A DNA stretch of 64,000 bases from Paracidovorax cattleyae (GCF_900104515.1 NZ_FNJL01000030.1:1-64000); one strand, 5' to 3'; shown: positions 18,031 through 27,385, numbered from the stretch's first letter. Notes: generated by a model not told the origin, from the sequence alone. A program made the numbers and translations.

Positions 18031-19479
18031 ATGACGGGTTCGGCGGCGCTGCTGCGCGAGCGCTACGGCGAGCGCTACCGGTGGCTGCTGCTGCTGTCGG
18101 TCATGGTCGGCACCATGGCGTCGATCATGTCCTCCACCATCGTGAACGTGGCGATCCCGGACATGAGCCACCACTTCACGCTGGGGCAGGCGCGCGCCCA
18201 GTGGGTCACATCGGGCTTCATGGTGGCCACCACCGTGGCCATGCTTACCACCCCCTGGCTGCTGGCGCGCTACGGCTACCGGGCCACCTATGTGGGAGCC
18301 ATGGTGCTGCTGCTGGTGGGCGGCATCGGCGGCGGCGTCGCCGGCCGGTACGAATGGGTGCTGCTGGCCCGCGTGCTCGAGGGCCTGGCGGCAGGCGTGG
18401 TGCAGCCCATCCCGGCGGTGATCATCCTGCATGCGTTCCAGCCGCACGAGCAGGGCCGCGCGAGCGGCATCTTCGGCATGGGGGTGGTGCTGGCGCCCGC
18501 CATCGGCCCGAGCGTCGGCGGCCTGCTCGTGGACTGGTTCGGCTGGCGCTCCATCTTCTTCATGGTGGTGCCGTTCTGCATCGCCTCCCTGGTGCTCGCG
18601 TACAGGTACGTGCCGGTCAGCAGCCCGGGCGGCGTGGCCGCCGACCGCGCCGGCGCCTCGCTCGACTGGGTCGGCCTGCTGCTCGGTGCGGTGGGAACGC
18701 TGTGCCTGCTCAACGGGCTGGTATCGCTGCGCGACGGCCCCGCTCTCATGTCGGCCGTGCTGCTCCTGGCAGCGCTCGCCGCCCTGGCCGCGTTCATTGC
18801 CTGGGAGCGTCGCATGCTGGCACGCCAGGGCAGGCCGCTGATGGACCTGCGGCTGTTCGAGGTGCGGCAGTTCGCCATGGGCAGCATCGTGGCGTTCATC
18901 TACGGCACCGCGCTTTTCGGGTCCACCTACCTGCTGCCGGTGTTCCTGCAGCTGGGACTGCAGATGTCCGCATCGCACGTGGGCACCCTGATGCTGCCGG
19001 CCGGCATCGTGCTGGCGGCCACCATTCCCCTGGTCGGGCGCATGGCCGACCGCCAGCCCACGCACCTGCTCGTGGGCATCGGGCTGGCGCTGCTGGCGCT
19101 GTCCTTCGGCCTGATGGCGTTCGCAGGCCTGCACACGGCCCTGTGGCTGCTGGTGGCCTTCGCGGTGCTGGGCCGCATCGGCCTGGGATTCATCCTGCCG
19201 TCCCTCAACCTCGGTGCGATGCGGCCGCTGGCCAAGCCACTCATCGCGCAGGGCTCCAGCGCCATCAGCTTCGTGCGCATGCTCGGCGGCGCGGCCGGGG
19301 TGAGCCTGTGCGGCATCGTGCTCGAATGGCGCATCGCCGCGCACGGCGATTCACTGCAGAATGCGGTCAGCAGCCCGGAACGCATCGCTGCCTTCGGGGA
19401 CACCTTCCTTCTGCTCACCGGCCTGTGCCTGCTGGCCCTGGTGGCCGCCTGGCAGTTGCGCCCGCCGCGCGAAGGCTGA
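18031..19479 (+). CDS. MFS multidrug efflux transporter (DHA2/EmrB-QacA type)
   Basis: The 482-residue protein has about 14 hydrophobic helices and motifs of the drug:H+ antiporter-2 family: ANVAIPDM-like NVAIPDMSHHFTLGQARAQWVTSG at the start, a motif C-like segment GMGVVLAPAIGPSVGGLL, and DWFGWRSIFFMVVPF. It would export a hydrophobic compound using the proton gradient. No membrane-fusion partner or regulator is adjacent. Substrate unknown. Confidence 0.9.
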   Translation: MTGSAALLRERYGERYRWLLLLSVMVGTMASIMSSTIVNVAIPDMSHHFTLGQARAQWVTSGFMVATTVAMLTTPWLLARYGYRATYVGAMVLLLVGGIGGGVAGRYEWVLLARVLEGLAAGVVQPIPAVIILHAFQPHEQGRASGIFGMGVVLAPAIGPSVGGLLVDWFGWRSIFFMVVPFCIASLVLAYRYVPVSSPGGVAADRAGASLDWVGLLLGAVGTLCLLNGLVSLRDGPALMSAVLLLAALAALAAFIAWERRMLARQGRPLMDLRLFEVRQFAMGSIVAFIYGTALFGSTYLLPVFLQLGLQMSASHVGTLMLPAGIVLAATIPLVGRMADRQPTHLLVGIGLALLALSFGLMAFAGLHTALWLLVAFAVLGRIGLGFILPSLNLGAMRPLAKPLIAQGSSAISFVRMLGGAAGVSLCGIVLEWRIAAHGDSLQNAVSSPERIAAFGDTFLLLTGLCLLALVAAWQLRPPREG

Positions 19480-19567
19480 CCGCACGCCCCGCGTCCAAGG
19501 TTTCGCGCCGCGGGAAACCGCGGCACCCCGCGCAGCCCCTCCGATATTTCTCCGTTCCCCATCGACC

Positions 19568-20335
19568 ATGTGCCAGCTGCTCGGAATGAACGCCAACACG
19601 CCCACCGACGTGACCTTCAGCTTCACGGGGTTCGCGCAGCGCGGCGGCATAACGGGCGACCACTCCGACGGCTGGGGCATCGCCTTCTTCGAGGACAAGG
19701 GCCTGCGCCATTTCGTGGACCACGAACGGGCGGTGGATTCGCCGATCGCCGAACTGATCCGCCGTTATCCCATCCGCAGCCGCAACGTCATCGCCCATAT
19801 CCGCAAGGCCACGCAGGGCAGCGTGGCGCTGCAGAACTGCCACCCGTTCGTGCGGGAACTCTGGGGCCGCTACTGGGTGTTCGCGCACAACGGCGACCTG
19901 AAGGATTTCCGTCCCCGCCTGCATTCGCACTTCCACCCTGTCGGCTCCACCGACAGCGAGCACGCGTTCTGCTGGATCATGCAGGAGCTTTCCAAATCTC
20001 ATGCCGACGTGCCCAGCGTGCAGGAGCTCACCATCACCCTGCGTGAACTCGCGGCACGCATCGCACCGCACGGTACCTTCAACTTCCTCTTGTCCAACGG
20101 GCAGGCCCTATGGGCCCATGCGTCCACCCACCTCTGCTACATCGAGCGCCGGCATCCGTTCTCACAGGCCTGCCTGTGCGACGAGGACCTGAGTGTGGAT
20201 TTCTCGGCCCACACCACCCCGCACGACCGGGTGGCCGTGGTGGTGACCGCGCCCCTGACCAGCGACGAAGTCTGGACGCCGTTCCGCAGCGGCGAACTCA
20301 AGGTGTTCGTGGACGGCGCCTGCCAGGCATTCTGA
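19568..20335 (+). CDS. Class II glutamine amidotransferase (YafJ type)
   Basis: The 255-residue protein begins MCQLLGMNANTP; Cys2 becomes the N-terminal nucleophile of the Ntn-type glutaminase. Other family marks are HSDGWGIAFFED, NVIAHIRKATQGSVALQNCHPF and FAHNGDLKDF. It releases ammonia from glutamine or a gamma-glutamyl compound; the acceptor is not known for this stand-alone type. Upstream in-frame codons exist, but only this ATG gives Cys2. It follows the MFS gene by 88 bases. Confidence 0.92.
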   Translation: MCQLLGMNANTPTDVTFSFTGFAQRGGITGDHSDGWGIAFFEDKGLRHFVDHERAVDSPIAELIRRYPIRSRNVIAHIRKATQGSVALQNCHPFVRELWGRYWVFAHNGDLKDFRPRLHSHFHPVGSTDSEHAFCWIMQELSKSHADVPSVQELTITLRELAARIAPHGTFNFLLSNGQALWAHASTHLCYIERRHPFSQACLCDEDLSVDFSAHTTPHDRVAVVVTAPLTSDEVWTPFRSGELKVFVDGACQAF

Positions 20336-20425
20336 CCGCGGGGCGACGGCAACCCGGGCGGCGCCGGGCGGCACCTACCGGGCCAGGCGGTTTCCGCCCC
20401 CATGCCACCAAACCGGTCCACAACC

Positions 20426-20893
20426 ATGCCATTGCGCCCCCGCCTCCATGCCGTCTCTCCCGCCCTCATCGCCCTGATCCTGGCGAGTGCCACGCTGCCG
20501 GCCACCGCGTCCGCCGCCGGCGAGCAGCCCGGGCGCATTCCCGCCGTCAAGCTCTACGACACCCCAGACCACCGCGTGGCTTTCGTGAAGGGCACCGTTG
20601 CGACCCTGCGCAAGATGCCTGCCCGGGAGTTCTGGCTCAGCGATTCGGTGGAGGCCTGGGAGCAGGACGTGCACCCTGCGCCACGCCGCCAGTACGTGGT
20701 CACCCTCCAGGGCGAACTCGAATTCCAGGTCAGCGACGGGTCCACCTTCCGCCTGGCGCCCGGCACCGTGCTGCTGGCGGAAGACACGGGCGGCGCCGGC
20801 CACCGCTGGAAAATGCTGCCGGGCAGCAGGCCCTGGGTACGCATGTACCTCCCCATGGCGGGAGAGGACGACGGCTTCGAGCCGTCCCGCTGA
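20426..20893 (+). CDS. Secreted cupin-like protein
   Basis: The 155-residue protein has a signal peptide (LIALILASATLPATASAAG) and a cupin-like beta-barrel core: YVVTLQGELEFQVSDGSTFRLAPGTVLLAEDTGG corresponds to the second cupin motif region. The first-motif histidines are poorly conserved, so enzymatic activity is uncertain. ATG 20402 is an in-frame alternative start that would lengthen the N terminus by eight residues; neither has a clear ribosome-binding site. Confidence 0.75.
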   Translation: MPLRPRLHAVSPALIALILASATLPATASAAGEQPGRIPAVKLYDTPDHRVAFVKGTVATLRKMPAREFWLSDSVEAWEQDVHPAPRRQYVVTLQGELEFQVSDGSTFRLAPGTVLLAEDTGGAGHRWKMLPGSRPWVRMYLPMAGEDDGFEPSR

Positions 20894-20917
20894 AATCCCC
20901 TGGCGCCGTTCCGCACC

Positions 20918-21082
20918 TCAGCCCAGCGGTTTCCACACCGGGGGCTCGGGATCGGGGAAGCAGGGTGACGGGTTTCCCGGCCGCAGCATGGCCTCGCGCT
21001 GCCGGCGCCGCTTGATCTCCCGGGGCTTCGCGGCGATGCGGCCCGCGGCGGCGTCGGAGCAATGGCGATGGGACTTGGACAT
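20918..21082 (-). CDS. Small basic protein, unknown function
   Basis: The 54-residue ORF (MSKSHRHCSDAAAGRIAAKP at its start) is rich in Arg/Lys in the centre (REIKRRRQRE) and ends in a Pro-rich segment (PDPEPPVWKPLG). A near-ideal ACGGAGG lies six bases before the ATG, which is the main evidence that it is a gene. I do not recognise the family. It is transcribed away from the glycine-zipper gene at 21428; the 345-bp divergent spacer contains an FNR-like site. Confidence 0.6.
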   Translation of the reverse strand: MSKSHRHCSDAAAGRIAAKPREIKRRRQREAMLRPGNPSPCFPDPEPPVWKPLG

Positions 21083-21260
21083 GGCGACCTCCGTCTTTCT
21101 GGGCGTGGAACCCCATTGGCGCATCGGAGCCGGCGCCCCGCCCGTCGGACGGGGGCGCGTCCGCCGACCCGACAACGCCCACGGCGGTGCCGGCCCCGCG
21201 CTCCCGCTCCCCAGCCACAGGCCAGGAAGCACGCGGAAACCACACTGCGACCCGGTCAAA

Positions 21261-21274
21261 TTGACGCAAGTCAA
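21261..21274. promoter_or_regulatory. FNR/ANR-type binding site
   Basis: TTGAC-GCAA-GTCAA is a perfect palindromic arm pair matching the FNR/ANR/CRP-superfamily consensus TTGAT-N4-ATCAA with one symmetric change in each arm. It lies 153 bases before the glycine-zipper gene start (21428) and 178 bases upstream of the leftward small basic gene. Which direction it controls is not clear. No gene is seen in the remainder of 21083-21427. Confidence 0.6.
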
Positions 21275-21427
21275 GACGCCCGATCCGTGTAGGACAGGCG
21301 CTGCGCATTCGCTGACACGGCTTCGACCTCCAGGCCGTCGCGGCGGGGTCGGAATGGGCGATACAACGGTTCCAGCGGGCACAAGCCCGCCGTGACCATC
21401 CGATCCATCGACCACAAGGAGCAAGCC

Positions 21428-21802
21428 ATGCAACCCGACAACACCACGCCCCCGCCGACCAGCGTCGGCCCCTCCGCAGACGGCATTCCCGTGGAGCACC
21501 GGCCAGGCTACGGGGTGCCGTCGCAGGATCCGCGGCCCGCGGCGCAGGTCCCCCTCACGCCCGAGGAGGCCGAGCGCGAAGCCGGCTCCGTCCTGGCCGG
21601 GGGCGGCGTCATGGCGGGGGCCGCGACCGGCGCAGCCGTGGGCGGCGCCGTGGCCGGCCCGATCGGTGTGGTGGTCGGTGTGGCCGTGGGAGGCGTGGCC
21701 GGGGCAGTGGGCGGTGCCGCCGCCGGCAGGGCTGCCGCCACGGACCCGCAAGGCGTTCCGCAACCCGCAGCGAAGGAGCCCGAGCCCGGCAGCGGGCGGT
21801 GA
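21428..21802 (+). CDS. Glycine-zipper membrane protein
   Basis: The 124-residue protein has a polar N terminus with Pro-rich segments, a short acidic linker (TPEEAEREAG) and a long Gly/Ala/Val glycine-zipper (about residues 58-100: GGGVMAGAATGAAVGGAVAG and continuing), then a polar tail. Such proteins insert in membranes and are often stress-induced. No signal peptide is apparent. AAGGAG sits seven bases before ATG 21428; a longer in-frame start lacks this. The FNR-like site upstream suggests oxygen-responsive control, an inference. Confidence 0.8.
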   Translation: MQPDNTTPPPTSVGPSADGIPVEHRPGYGVPSQDPRPAAQVPLTPEEAEREAGSVLAGGGVMAGAATGAAVGGAVAGPIGVVVGVAVGGVAGAVGGAAAGRAAATDPQGVPQPAAKEPEPGSGR

Positions 21803-21898
21803 GCGGCGCCCCGGGGGCAGCCGGACCGCGGCGTTGCCGCGCACGAACGCCATCCGGACAGGGTCCGGGTCGTTGCATGAAGAGGGGGAATGGAGATC

Positions 21899-21974
21899 TG
21901 GTGCGGCTGGCGGGGATCGAACCCACGACCCTTGGCTTCGGAGGCCAATACTCTATCCACTGAGCTACAGCCGC
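21899..21974 (-). tRNA. tRNA-Arg (anticodon CCG)
   Basis: A 76-nt cloverleaf on the minus strand: acceptor GCGGCTG pairs with CAGCCGC, encoded ACCA end, D arm GCTC-AGTGGATA-GAGT, anticodon stem TTGGC/GCCAA with loop CTCCGAA (anticodon CCG, reads CGG), and T arm GTGGG-TTCGATC-CCCGC. It stands alone, with the 5' end near the 3' end of the TetR gene on the same strand. Confidence 0.97.
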
Positions 21975-22002
21975 ATGCGGGCCCTTGCGGCCCAGACCGG
22001 GA

Positions 22003-22695
22003 TTATGGCACGGCGTTGCGGCGCGGCTGGCAAATCTTCCAGGGGATGCCTTCGGACAGCGGATCGAAGCCGGCCGGCACGTCGAAACCCAGGCCGCGCA
22101 GATAGGCATCCACCGCCGCGCGGCCCGTCTCCGCCAGGCCGACAGTCGTACCGCCCAGCATCCAGACCTGCATCAGGCCGTCAAACAGCGCCTGCAGGCC
22201 CACGGCCGCCACGTCCGCCGAAGTCCGCAACTCCACCCCCTGGTCACTCGCCGCCAGGGCCAGCTCAACGGCGAACTGACGGCGGAACTCCAGGCTGGCC
22301 TCGACGTGGCGGTCCCGCACAGCGGACAGCTCGCCCACGTATTCCACTCGGAACATCGCGATCTCGAACACGCGGCGCATGGATTCGTCCTTTTCCAGGC
22401 TGCGCAATACGAAGTCGATCACGGCCCGCAGGCGCTGCAGCGGAGACATGCGGTTGTGGCCCGCACACTCGTCGCTCGCGCATTCCAGGGGCAGCGTCAC
22501 GCGCTCCATCATGGCGTTGAACAGGTCCACCTTGTCCTTGAAATGCCAATAGATGGCGCCGCGCGTGGCGCCCGCAGCCTGGGCAATGTCGTTCAGGGAT
22601 GCGTTCGACACCCCCTTCTGATAGAAAACGTGTTCTGCAGCATCCAACAGGCTGTTGCGGGTGGCGACCGCATCTTCCTTGGTACGTCGGGCCAT
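22003..22695 (-). CDS. TetR/AcrR-family repressor of RND efflux
   Basis: The 230-residue protein starts MARRTKEDAVATRNSLLDAA and has the TetR HTH (ASLNDIAQAAGATRGAIYWHFKDKVDLFNAM), followed by an AcrR/TtgR-like all-helical ligand-binding domain. It is divergent from the RND operon, the usual arrangement in which the repressor controls both itself and the pump. The start ATG at 22695 is fixed by alignment with AcrR-like proteins. A 28-bp palindrome in the spacer is its probable operator. Confidence 0.94.
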   Translation of the reverse strand: MARRTKEDAVATRNSLLDAAEHVFYQKGVSNASLNDIAQAAGATRGAIYWHFKDKVDLFNAMMERVTLPLECASDECAGHNRMSPLQRLRAVIDFVLRSLEKDESMRRVFEIAMFRVEYVGELSAVRDRHVEASLEFRRQFAVELALAASDQGVELRTSADVAAVGLQALFDGLMQVWMLGGTTVGLAETGRAAVDAYLRGLGFDVPAGFDPLSEGIPWKICQPRRNAVP

Positions 22696-22777
22696 GTGGG
22701 GTGTCTCCTTGTTCTGCAGGGGCTGGCGGCGAAGGACGGGCATCTTGGCCCGCGTCTCCGCGGCCCGGCATTCCACA

Positions 22778-22805
22778 ATTATACATTCATGGTTGTATGT
22801 ATAAT
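22778..22805. promoter_or_regulatory. Palindromic operator of the efflux operon
   Basis: ATTATACAT (22778-22786) and ATGTATAAT (22797-22805) are perfect 9-bp inverted arms around a 10-bp centre. The size and A+T-rich sequence resemble AcrR/TtgR-type operators. It lies 83 bases from the repressor start and 93 bases from the membrane-fusion gene start, so binding could block both divergent promoters. Confidence 0.8.
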
Positions 22806-22897
22806 GCCGGCGAAATACAAGGGCCGCTGCATGGTTTTGATGTTGCTCAAGGCCATGCGCCAGCCTTTTCCACCTGCGCCGATCCGGAAGGACTTCC

Positions 22898-24202
22898 ATG
22901 TACCGCTTGAGTGTCGAACCTGCTGTCTCCGCCGCCCCGCTCCGCCGCACAGCGCGGTCGGGGCTTTTCTGCCTGGCCCTGCTTGCTGCCGCCACCCTAG
23001 CGGCCTGCGGGAAGTCCGGAGACTCCGCCCAGCAGGGCCAGGGCGGCACGCCCCCGCCCCCGCAAGTGGGCGTCGTGACGGTCGCGCCGGGCGACGTGGG
23101 CCTGGTGACGGAGCTTCCCGGCCGCCTGGAGGCATCGCGGGTGGCCCAGGTCCGCGCCCGTGCGGCCGGCATCCTGCAAAAGCGCCTCTTCACGGAAGGC
23201 AGCGACGTCAAGGCAGGCCAGCGCCTGTTCGCGATCGATGACGCGCCCTACCGGGCCTCACTGGAAAGCGCCCAGGCGAGCGTCGCCCAGGCAGAGGCCA
23301 ACGTGGCCCAGAACCGCGCGCTGGCCGAACGCTACAAGCCGCTGGTGGCCGTGAATGCCGTGAGCCGGCAGGAATACGACAACGCGGTGGCGTCCCAGAA
23401 GACGGCCGAGGCCAACCTGGCCGCAGCGCGCGCCTCGGTCACCACGGCCCGCATCAACCTGGGCTACGCGGCCGTCACCGCCCCCATCTCGGGACGCATC
23501 GGCCGGGCACTGGTCACCGAAGGTGCGCTGGTGGGCCAGGGCGAAGCCACGCAGCTCGCCGTGATCCAGCAGATCGACCCGCTCTACGTCAACTTCACCC
23601 AGTCCGCTTCCGACGCGCTCAAGCTCAAGGCGGGCCTGGCGAGCGGCAAGTACAAGCAGGCCTCCAAGGGCGCGGCATCGGTGAGCGTGGTCATGGAAGA
23701 CGGCAGCGTGCATCCGCAGACGGGCAAGCTGCTGTTCACCGACCTGTCGGTGGACCCCACCAGCGGCCAGGTCACGCTGCGCGCCGAGGTGCCCAATCCC
23801 GAACGCCAGCTGCTGCCCGGCCTGTACGTGCGCGTGCGCCTGGAGCAGGCCCAGGTGGACAACGGCGTGCTGCTCCCGCAGCAGGCCGTGACGCGCTCCG
23901 CCAAGGGCGATACCGTGATGGTCGTGGGCCCGGACAACCATCTGGCGCCGCGGCCCGTGAAGCTCGGCCCGGCCCAGGGTACCAACTGGGTCGTGCTGGA
24001 CGGCCTGAAGGCCGGCGAGAAGGTCATGGTGGACGGCTTCCAGAAGCTGCCGCGCGGCAAGCCGGGCGACCCGATCGTGGTGCAGCCCGTGCCCTGGCAG
24101 TCCGCAGGCGCCGCCCCCGCGGGCGGGGCATCGGCGCCCGCCGCCGGGGCCTCCGCAGCCCAGGCCACCGCCTCCAGCGCCTCCGCCCCCGCGAAGCAGT
24201 AA
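22898..24202 (+). CDS. RND efflux membrane-fusion protein (AcrA/MexA type)
   Basis: This periplasmic adaptor links the inner-membrane pump to the outer-membrane channel. The 434-residue lipoprotein has a signal with lipobox LAAC, followed by the membrane-proximal, lipoyl (RVAQVRARAAGILQKRLFTEGSDVKAGQ), coiled-coil hairpin (SAQASVAQAEANVAQNRALA...) and beta-barrel domains, and an Ala/Pro-rich tail. GGAAGGA precedes ATG 22898. It is first in the adaptor-pump-channel operon. Confidence 0.96.
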   Translation: MYRLSVEPAVSAAPLRRTARSGLFCLALLAAATLAACGKSGDSAQQGQGGTPPPPQVGVVTVAPGDVGLVTELPGRLEASRVAQVRARAAGILQKRLFTEGSDVKAGQRLFAIDDAPYRASLESAQASVAQAEANVAQNRALAERYKPLVAVNAVSRQEYDNAVASQKTAEANLAAARASVTTARINLGYAAVTAPISGRIGRALVTEGALVGQGEATQLAVIQQIDPLYVNFTQSASDALKLKAGLASGKYKQASKGAASVSVVMEDGSVHPQTGKLLFTDLSVDPTSGQVTLRAEVPNPERQLLPGLYVRVRLEQAQVDNGVLLPQQAVTRSAKGDTVMVVGPDNHLAPRPVKLGPAQGTNWVVLDGLKAGEKVMVDGFQKLPRGKPGDPIVVQPVPWQSAGAAPAGGASAPAAGASAAQATASSASAPAKQ

Positions 24203-24226
24203 CCCCCAGAACACGGAGCGCGGCAC

Positions 24227-27200
24227 ATGGCCAAGTTCTTCATCGAACGGCCCATCTTCGCATGGGTCATCACAATTTTCATCATGGTGATCGGGGGTAT
24301 CTCCATCGCCAAGCTGCCGATCGCGCAGTACCCTGCCGTGGCGCCGCCGACCATCCAGGTGTCGGTGACCTACCCCGGCGCCAACGCCCAGACGCTGGAG
24401 GACAGCGTGCTCGCCGTGATCGAGCGCGAGATGAACGGCGCCTCGGGGCTGGCCTACATCGAGACGACCAGCCAGGCCAACGGCACGGGCACGATCGTGC
24501 TGAGCTTCGAGCCCGGCACCAATGCCGACCTGGCCCAGGTGGACGTGCAGAACCGCCTCTCGCGCGCCACGCCGCGGCTGCCCTCCGCGGTGACGCAGCA
24601 GGGCGTGCGCGTGGAACAGTCGCGTTCGAACTTCCTGATGTTCGCCATGCTCACGACGGAGAACCCCGACGTGAGCATCGAGGCGCTGAACGACTATGCG
24701 GCGCGCAACGTCGTGCCCGAGCTGCAGCGCGTGGCCGGCGTGGGCACGCTCACGCAGTTCGGCGCCGAGCGCGCCATGCGCATCTGGGTGGACCCGGCCA
24801 AGCTCAAGGGCTTCAACCTGTCGCTCGACCAGGTGAACGCCGCCATCCGCGCGCAGAACGTGCAGGTGTCCGCCGGCAACCTGGGCGACCTGCCCGCCGA
24901 GCAGGGCCAGCCGGTGTCGGCGACCATCGTCGTGAAGGGGCAGCTCAACAATGCCGAGCAGTTCGGCAACGTGGTGCTGCGCGCCAATACCGACGGCTCT
25001 GCCGTGCGGATGAAGGACGTGGCCCGCATCGAGCTCGGATCGCAGAGCTACAGTACCAGCGCACGCCTCAACGGCAAGCAGGCCGTGGGCCTGGGCGTGC
25101 AGCCCACGCCGTCGGCGAATGCCCTGGCGACCGCCAAGGCCGTGAAGGCCAAGCTCGAGGAACTCAAGAAGTTCTTCCCGCAGGGCGTGAACTACGTGGT
25201 GCCCTATGACACGTCCAAGTTCGTCTCCGTGTCCATCGAGAAGGTGGTGCACACGCTGATCGAGGCCGTGGTGCTGGTGTTCATCGTGATGTTCCTGTTC
25301 CTGCAGAACTTCCGCTACACCATCATTCCGACCATCGTGGTGCCCGTGGCCCTGCTGGGGACGTTCGGTGCGCTGCTGGCGATGGGTTTCTCGATCAACG
25401 TGCTGACGATGTTCGGCATGGTGCTGGTGATCGGCATCGTGGTGGACGACGCCATCGTGGTGGTGGAGAACGTCGAGCGGATCATGGCCGAGGAGGGGCT
25501 GCCGCCGCTGCAGGCCACGCGCAAGGCCATGGGCCAGATCTCGGGCGCCGTGATCGGCGTGACCGTGGTGCTGATCTCGGTGTTCGTGCCGCTGGCGTTC
25601 TTCGCCGGCTCCACCGGCAACATCTACCGCCAGTTCGCGGCGACGATGGCCACCTCGATCGCATTCTCGGCCTTCCTGGCGCTGTCGCTCACGCCAGCAC
25701 TCTGCGCGACACTGCTCACGCCCATCGACCCCGAGCACCACGCCGAGAAGAAAGGCTTCTTCGGCTGGTTCAACCGCTCGTTCAAAAGCACCACGCACCG
25801 CTACGAGAGCTGGATGGGCAAGCTGCTGCGCCGCGGCGGCCGCATGATGATCATCTATGCCGTGCTGCTGGGCGCCGTGGCGCTGGTGTACACGCGCCTG
25901 CCGACCTCGTTCCTGCCGAACGAGGACCAGGGCTACATCATCACCAACATCCAGCTGCCGGCCGGCGCGGCGCAGTCACGCACCAGCGACGTGCTGCACC
26001 AGGTCGAGGACTTCATGCTCAAGCAGCCGGAGGTCGAGAACATCGTCACCGTGGCAGGCTTCTCCTTCTCCGGCCAGGGGCAGAACGCGGGCCTGGCCTT
26101 CGTGATCCTGAAGGACTGGAGCGAACGCTCCGGCGCCGAGCATTCCGCAGCAGCGATCTCCGGCCGGGCCTACGGTGCGCTCTCGGGCATCCGCGACGCA
26201 TTCATCTTCGCGCTGAGCCCGCCGCCCATCCCCGAGCTGGGCACCGGCACGGGCTTCAACTTCCGGCTGCAGGACCGCGCCGGCCAGGGCCATGACGCAC
26301 TGGTCGCCGCCCGCAACCAGATGCTGGGCATGGCCGCGCAGAGCAAGGTGCTGGCGGGCGTGCGGCCCGACGGCATGGAAGACGCCCCGCAGATGCAGAT
26401 CGATATCGACCGCGACAAGGCGAACGCCCTGGGCGTGGGCTTCGACAGCATCAGCAGCGCGCTCTCCACGGCACTGGGTTCGTCCTACATCAACGATTTC
26501 CCGAACCAGGGCCGCCTGCAGCGGGTGGTGGTGCAGGCCGATGCCGCGGCGCGGATGCGCCCGGAATCGGTGCTCGACCTGCCGGTGCTCAATGCCCAGG
26601 GCCAGACGGTGCCGATGTCCGCCTTCGCATCGACCCGCTGGATCACGGGCGCGATGCAGACCGTGCGCTACAACGGCTATCCCGCCATGAAGATCGCCGG
26701 CGACTCGGCCCCGGGCTTCACCACGGGCGACGCCATGGCGGAAATGGAAAAGCTCGCCGGGCAGTTGCCCCCGGGCTTCGGCTTCGAGTGGACGGGCCAG
26801 TCCCGAGAGGAAAAGCTCGCGGGCTCGCAGGCCTCGGTGCTGTACGCGTTCTCGCTGCTGGCGGTGTTCCTCTGCCTGGCAGCGCTGTACGAGAGCTGGT
26901 CGATCCCGTTCTCGGTGATGCTGGTGGTGCCGCTGGGCGTGCTCGGCGTGCTGCTCGCGACGCTGCTGCGCGGCATGTCCAACGACGTGTACTTCCAGAT
27001 CGGGCTGGTGACCATCATCGGGCTCTCGGCGAAAAATGCCATCCTGATCGTGGAGTTCGCCAAGGACCTGCAGGCCGAAGGCAAGAGCGTGCTGGACGCG
27101 GCGCTGGAAGCCGCCCACCTGCGCTTCCGCCCCATCGTGATGACCTCGCTGGCCTTCACCCTGGGGGTGGTGCCGCTGTTCATCGCCTCGGGCGCGAGCT

Positions 27201-27385
27201 CGGCGAGCCAGCGCGCCATCGGCACCGGCGTGATCGGCGGGATGATCACCGGCACCGTGCTGGCCGTGGTCTTCGTGCCCGTGTTCTTCGTGCTGGTGCG
27301 CTCCTTCTTCAAGGGCAGCAAGCGCCAGCAGGAGCATGACGCGCACCAGGCACAGCTGCACCGGCATGCCACGGATGGGGAATAA
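24227..27385 (+). CDS. RND multidrug efflux permease (HAE1, AcrB/MexB type)
   Basis: The 1052-residue inner-membrane proton/drug antiporter starts MAKFFIERPIFAWVITIFIM and has two six-helix halves with large periplasmic loops. The proton-relay Asp pair is in TM4 (GIVVDDAIVVVENVERIM), and the TM10-12 partner segment includes SAKNAILIVEFAKDLQAEGKS. Length is typical. It acts as a trimer with the adaptor upstream and the channel downstream. Likely substrates are hydrophobic drugs or plant phenolics; the sequence does not specify. Confidence 0.97.
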   Translation: MAKFFIERPIFAWVITIFIMVIGGISIAKLPIAQYPAVAPPTIQVSVTYPGANAQTLEDSVLAVIEREMNGASGLAYIETTSQANGTGTIVLSFEPGTNADLAQVDVQNRLSRATPRLPSAVTQQGVRVEQSRSNFLMFAMLTTENPDVSIEALNDYAARNVVPELQRVAGVGTLTQFGAERAMRIWVDPAKLKGFNLSLDQVNAAIRAQNVQVSAGNLGDLPAEQGQPVSATIVVKGQLNNAEQFGNVVLRANTDGSAVRMKDVARIELGSQSYSTSARLNGKQAVGLGVQPTPSANALATAKAVKAKLEELKKFFPQGVNYVVPYDTSKFVSVSIEKVVHTLIEAVVLVFIVMFLFLQNFRYTIIPTIVVPVALLGTFGALLAMGFSINVLTMFGMVLVIGIVVDDAIVVVENVERIMAEEGLPPLQATRKAMGQISGAVIGVTVVLISVFVPLAFFAGSTGNIYRQFAATMATSIAFSAFLALSLTPALCATLLTPIDPEHHAEKKGFFGWFNRSFKSTTHRYESWMGKLLRRGGRMMIIYAVLLGAVALVYTRLPTSFLPNEDQGYIITNIQLPAGAAQSRTSDVLHQVEDFMLKQPEVENIVTVAGFSFSGQGQNAGLAFVILKDWSERSGAEHSAAAISGRAYGALSGIRDAFIFALSPPPIPELGTGTGFNFRLQDRAGQGHDALVAARNQMLGMAAQSKVLAGVRPDGMEDAPQMQIDIDRDKANALGVGFDSISSALSTALGSSYINDFPNQGRLQRVVVQADAAARMRPESVLDLPVLNAQGQTVPMSAFASTRWITGAMQTVRYNGYPAMKIAGDSAPGFTTGDAMAEMEKLAGQLPPGFGFEWTGQSREEKLAGSQASVLYAFSLLAVFLCLAALYESWSIPFSVMLVVPLGVLGVLLATLLRGMSNDVYFQIGLVTIIGLSAKNAILIVEFAKDLQAEGKSVLDAALEAAHLRFRPIVMTSLAFTLGVVPLFIASGASSASQRAIGTGVIGGMITGTVLAVVFVPVFFVLVRSFFKGSKRQQEHDAHQAQLHRHATDGE

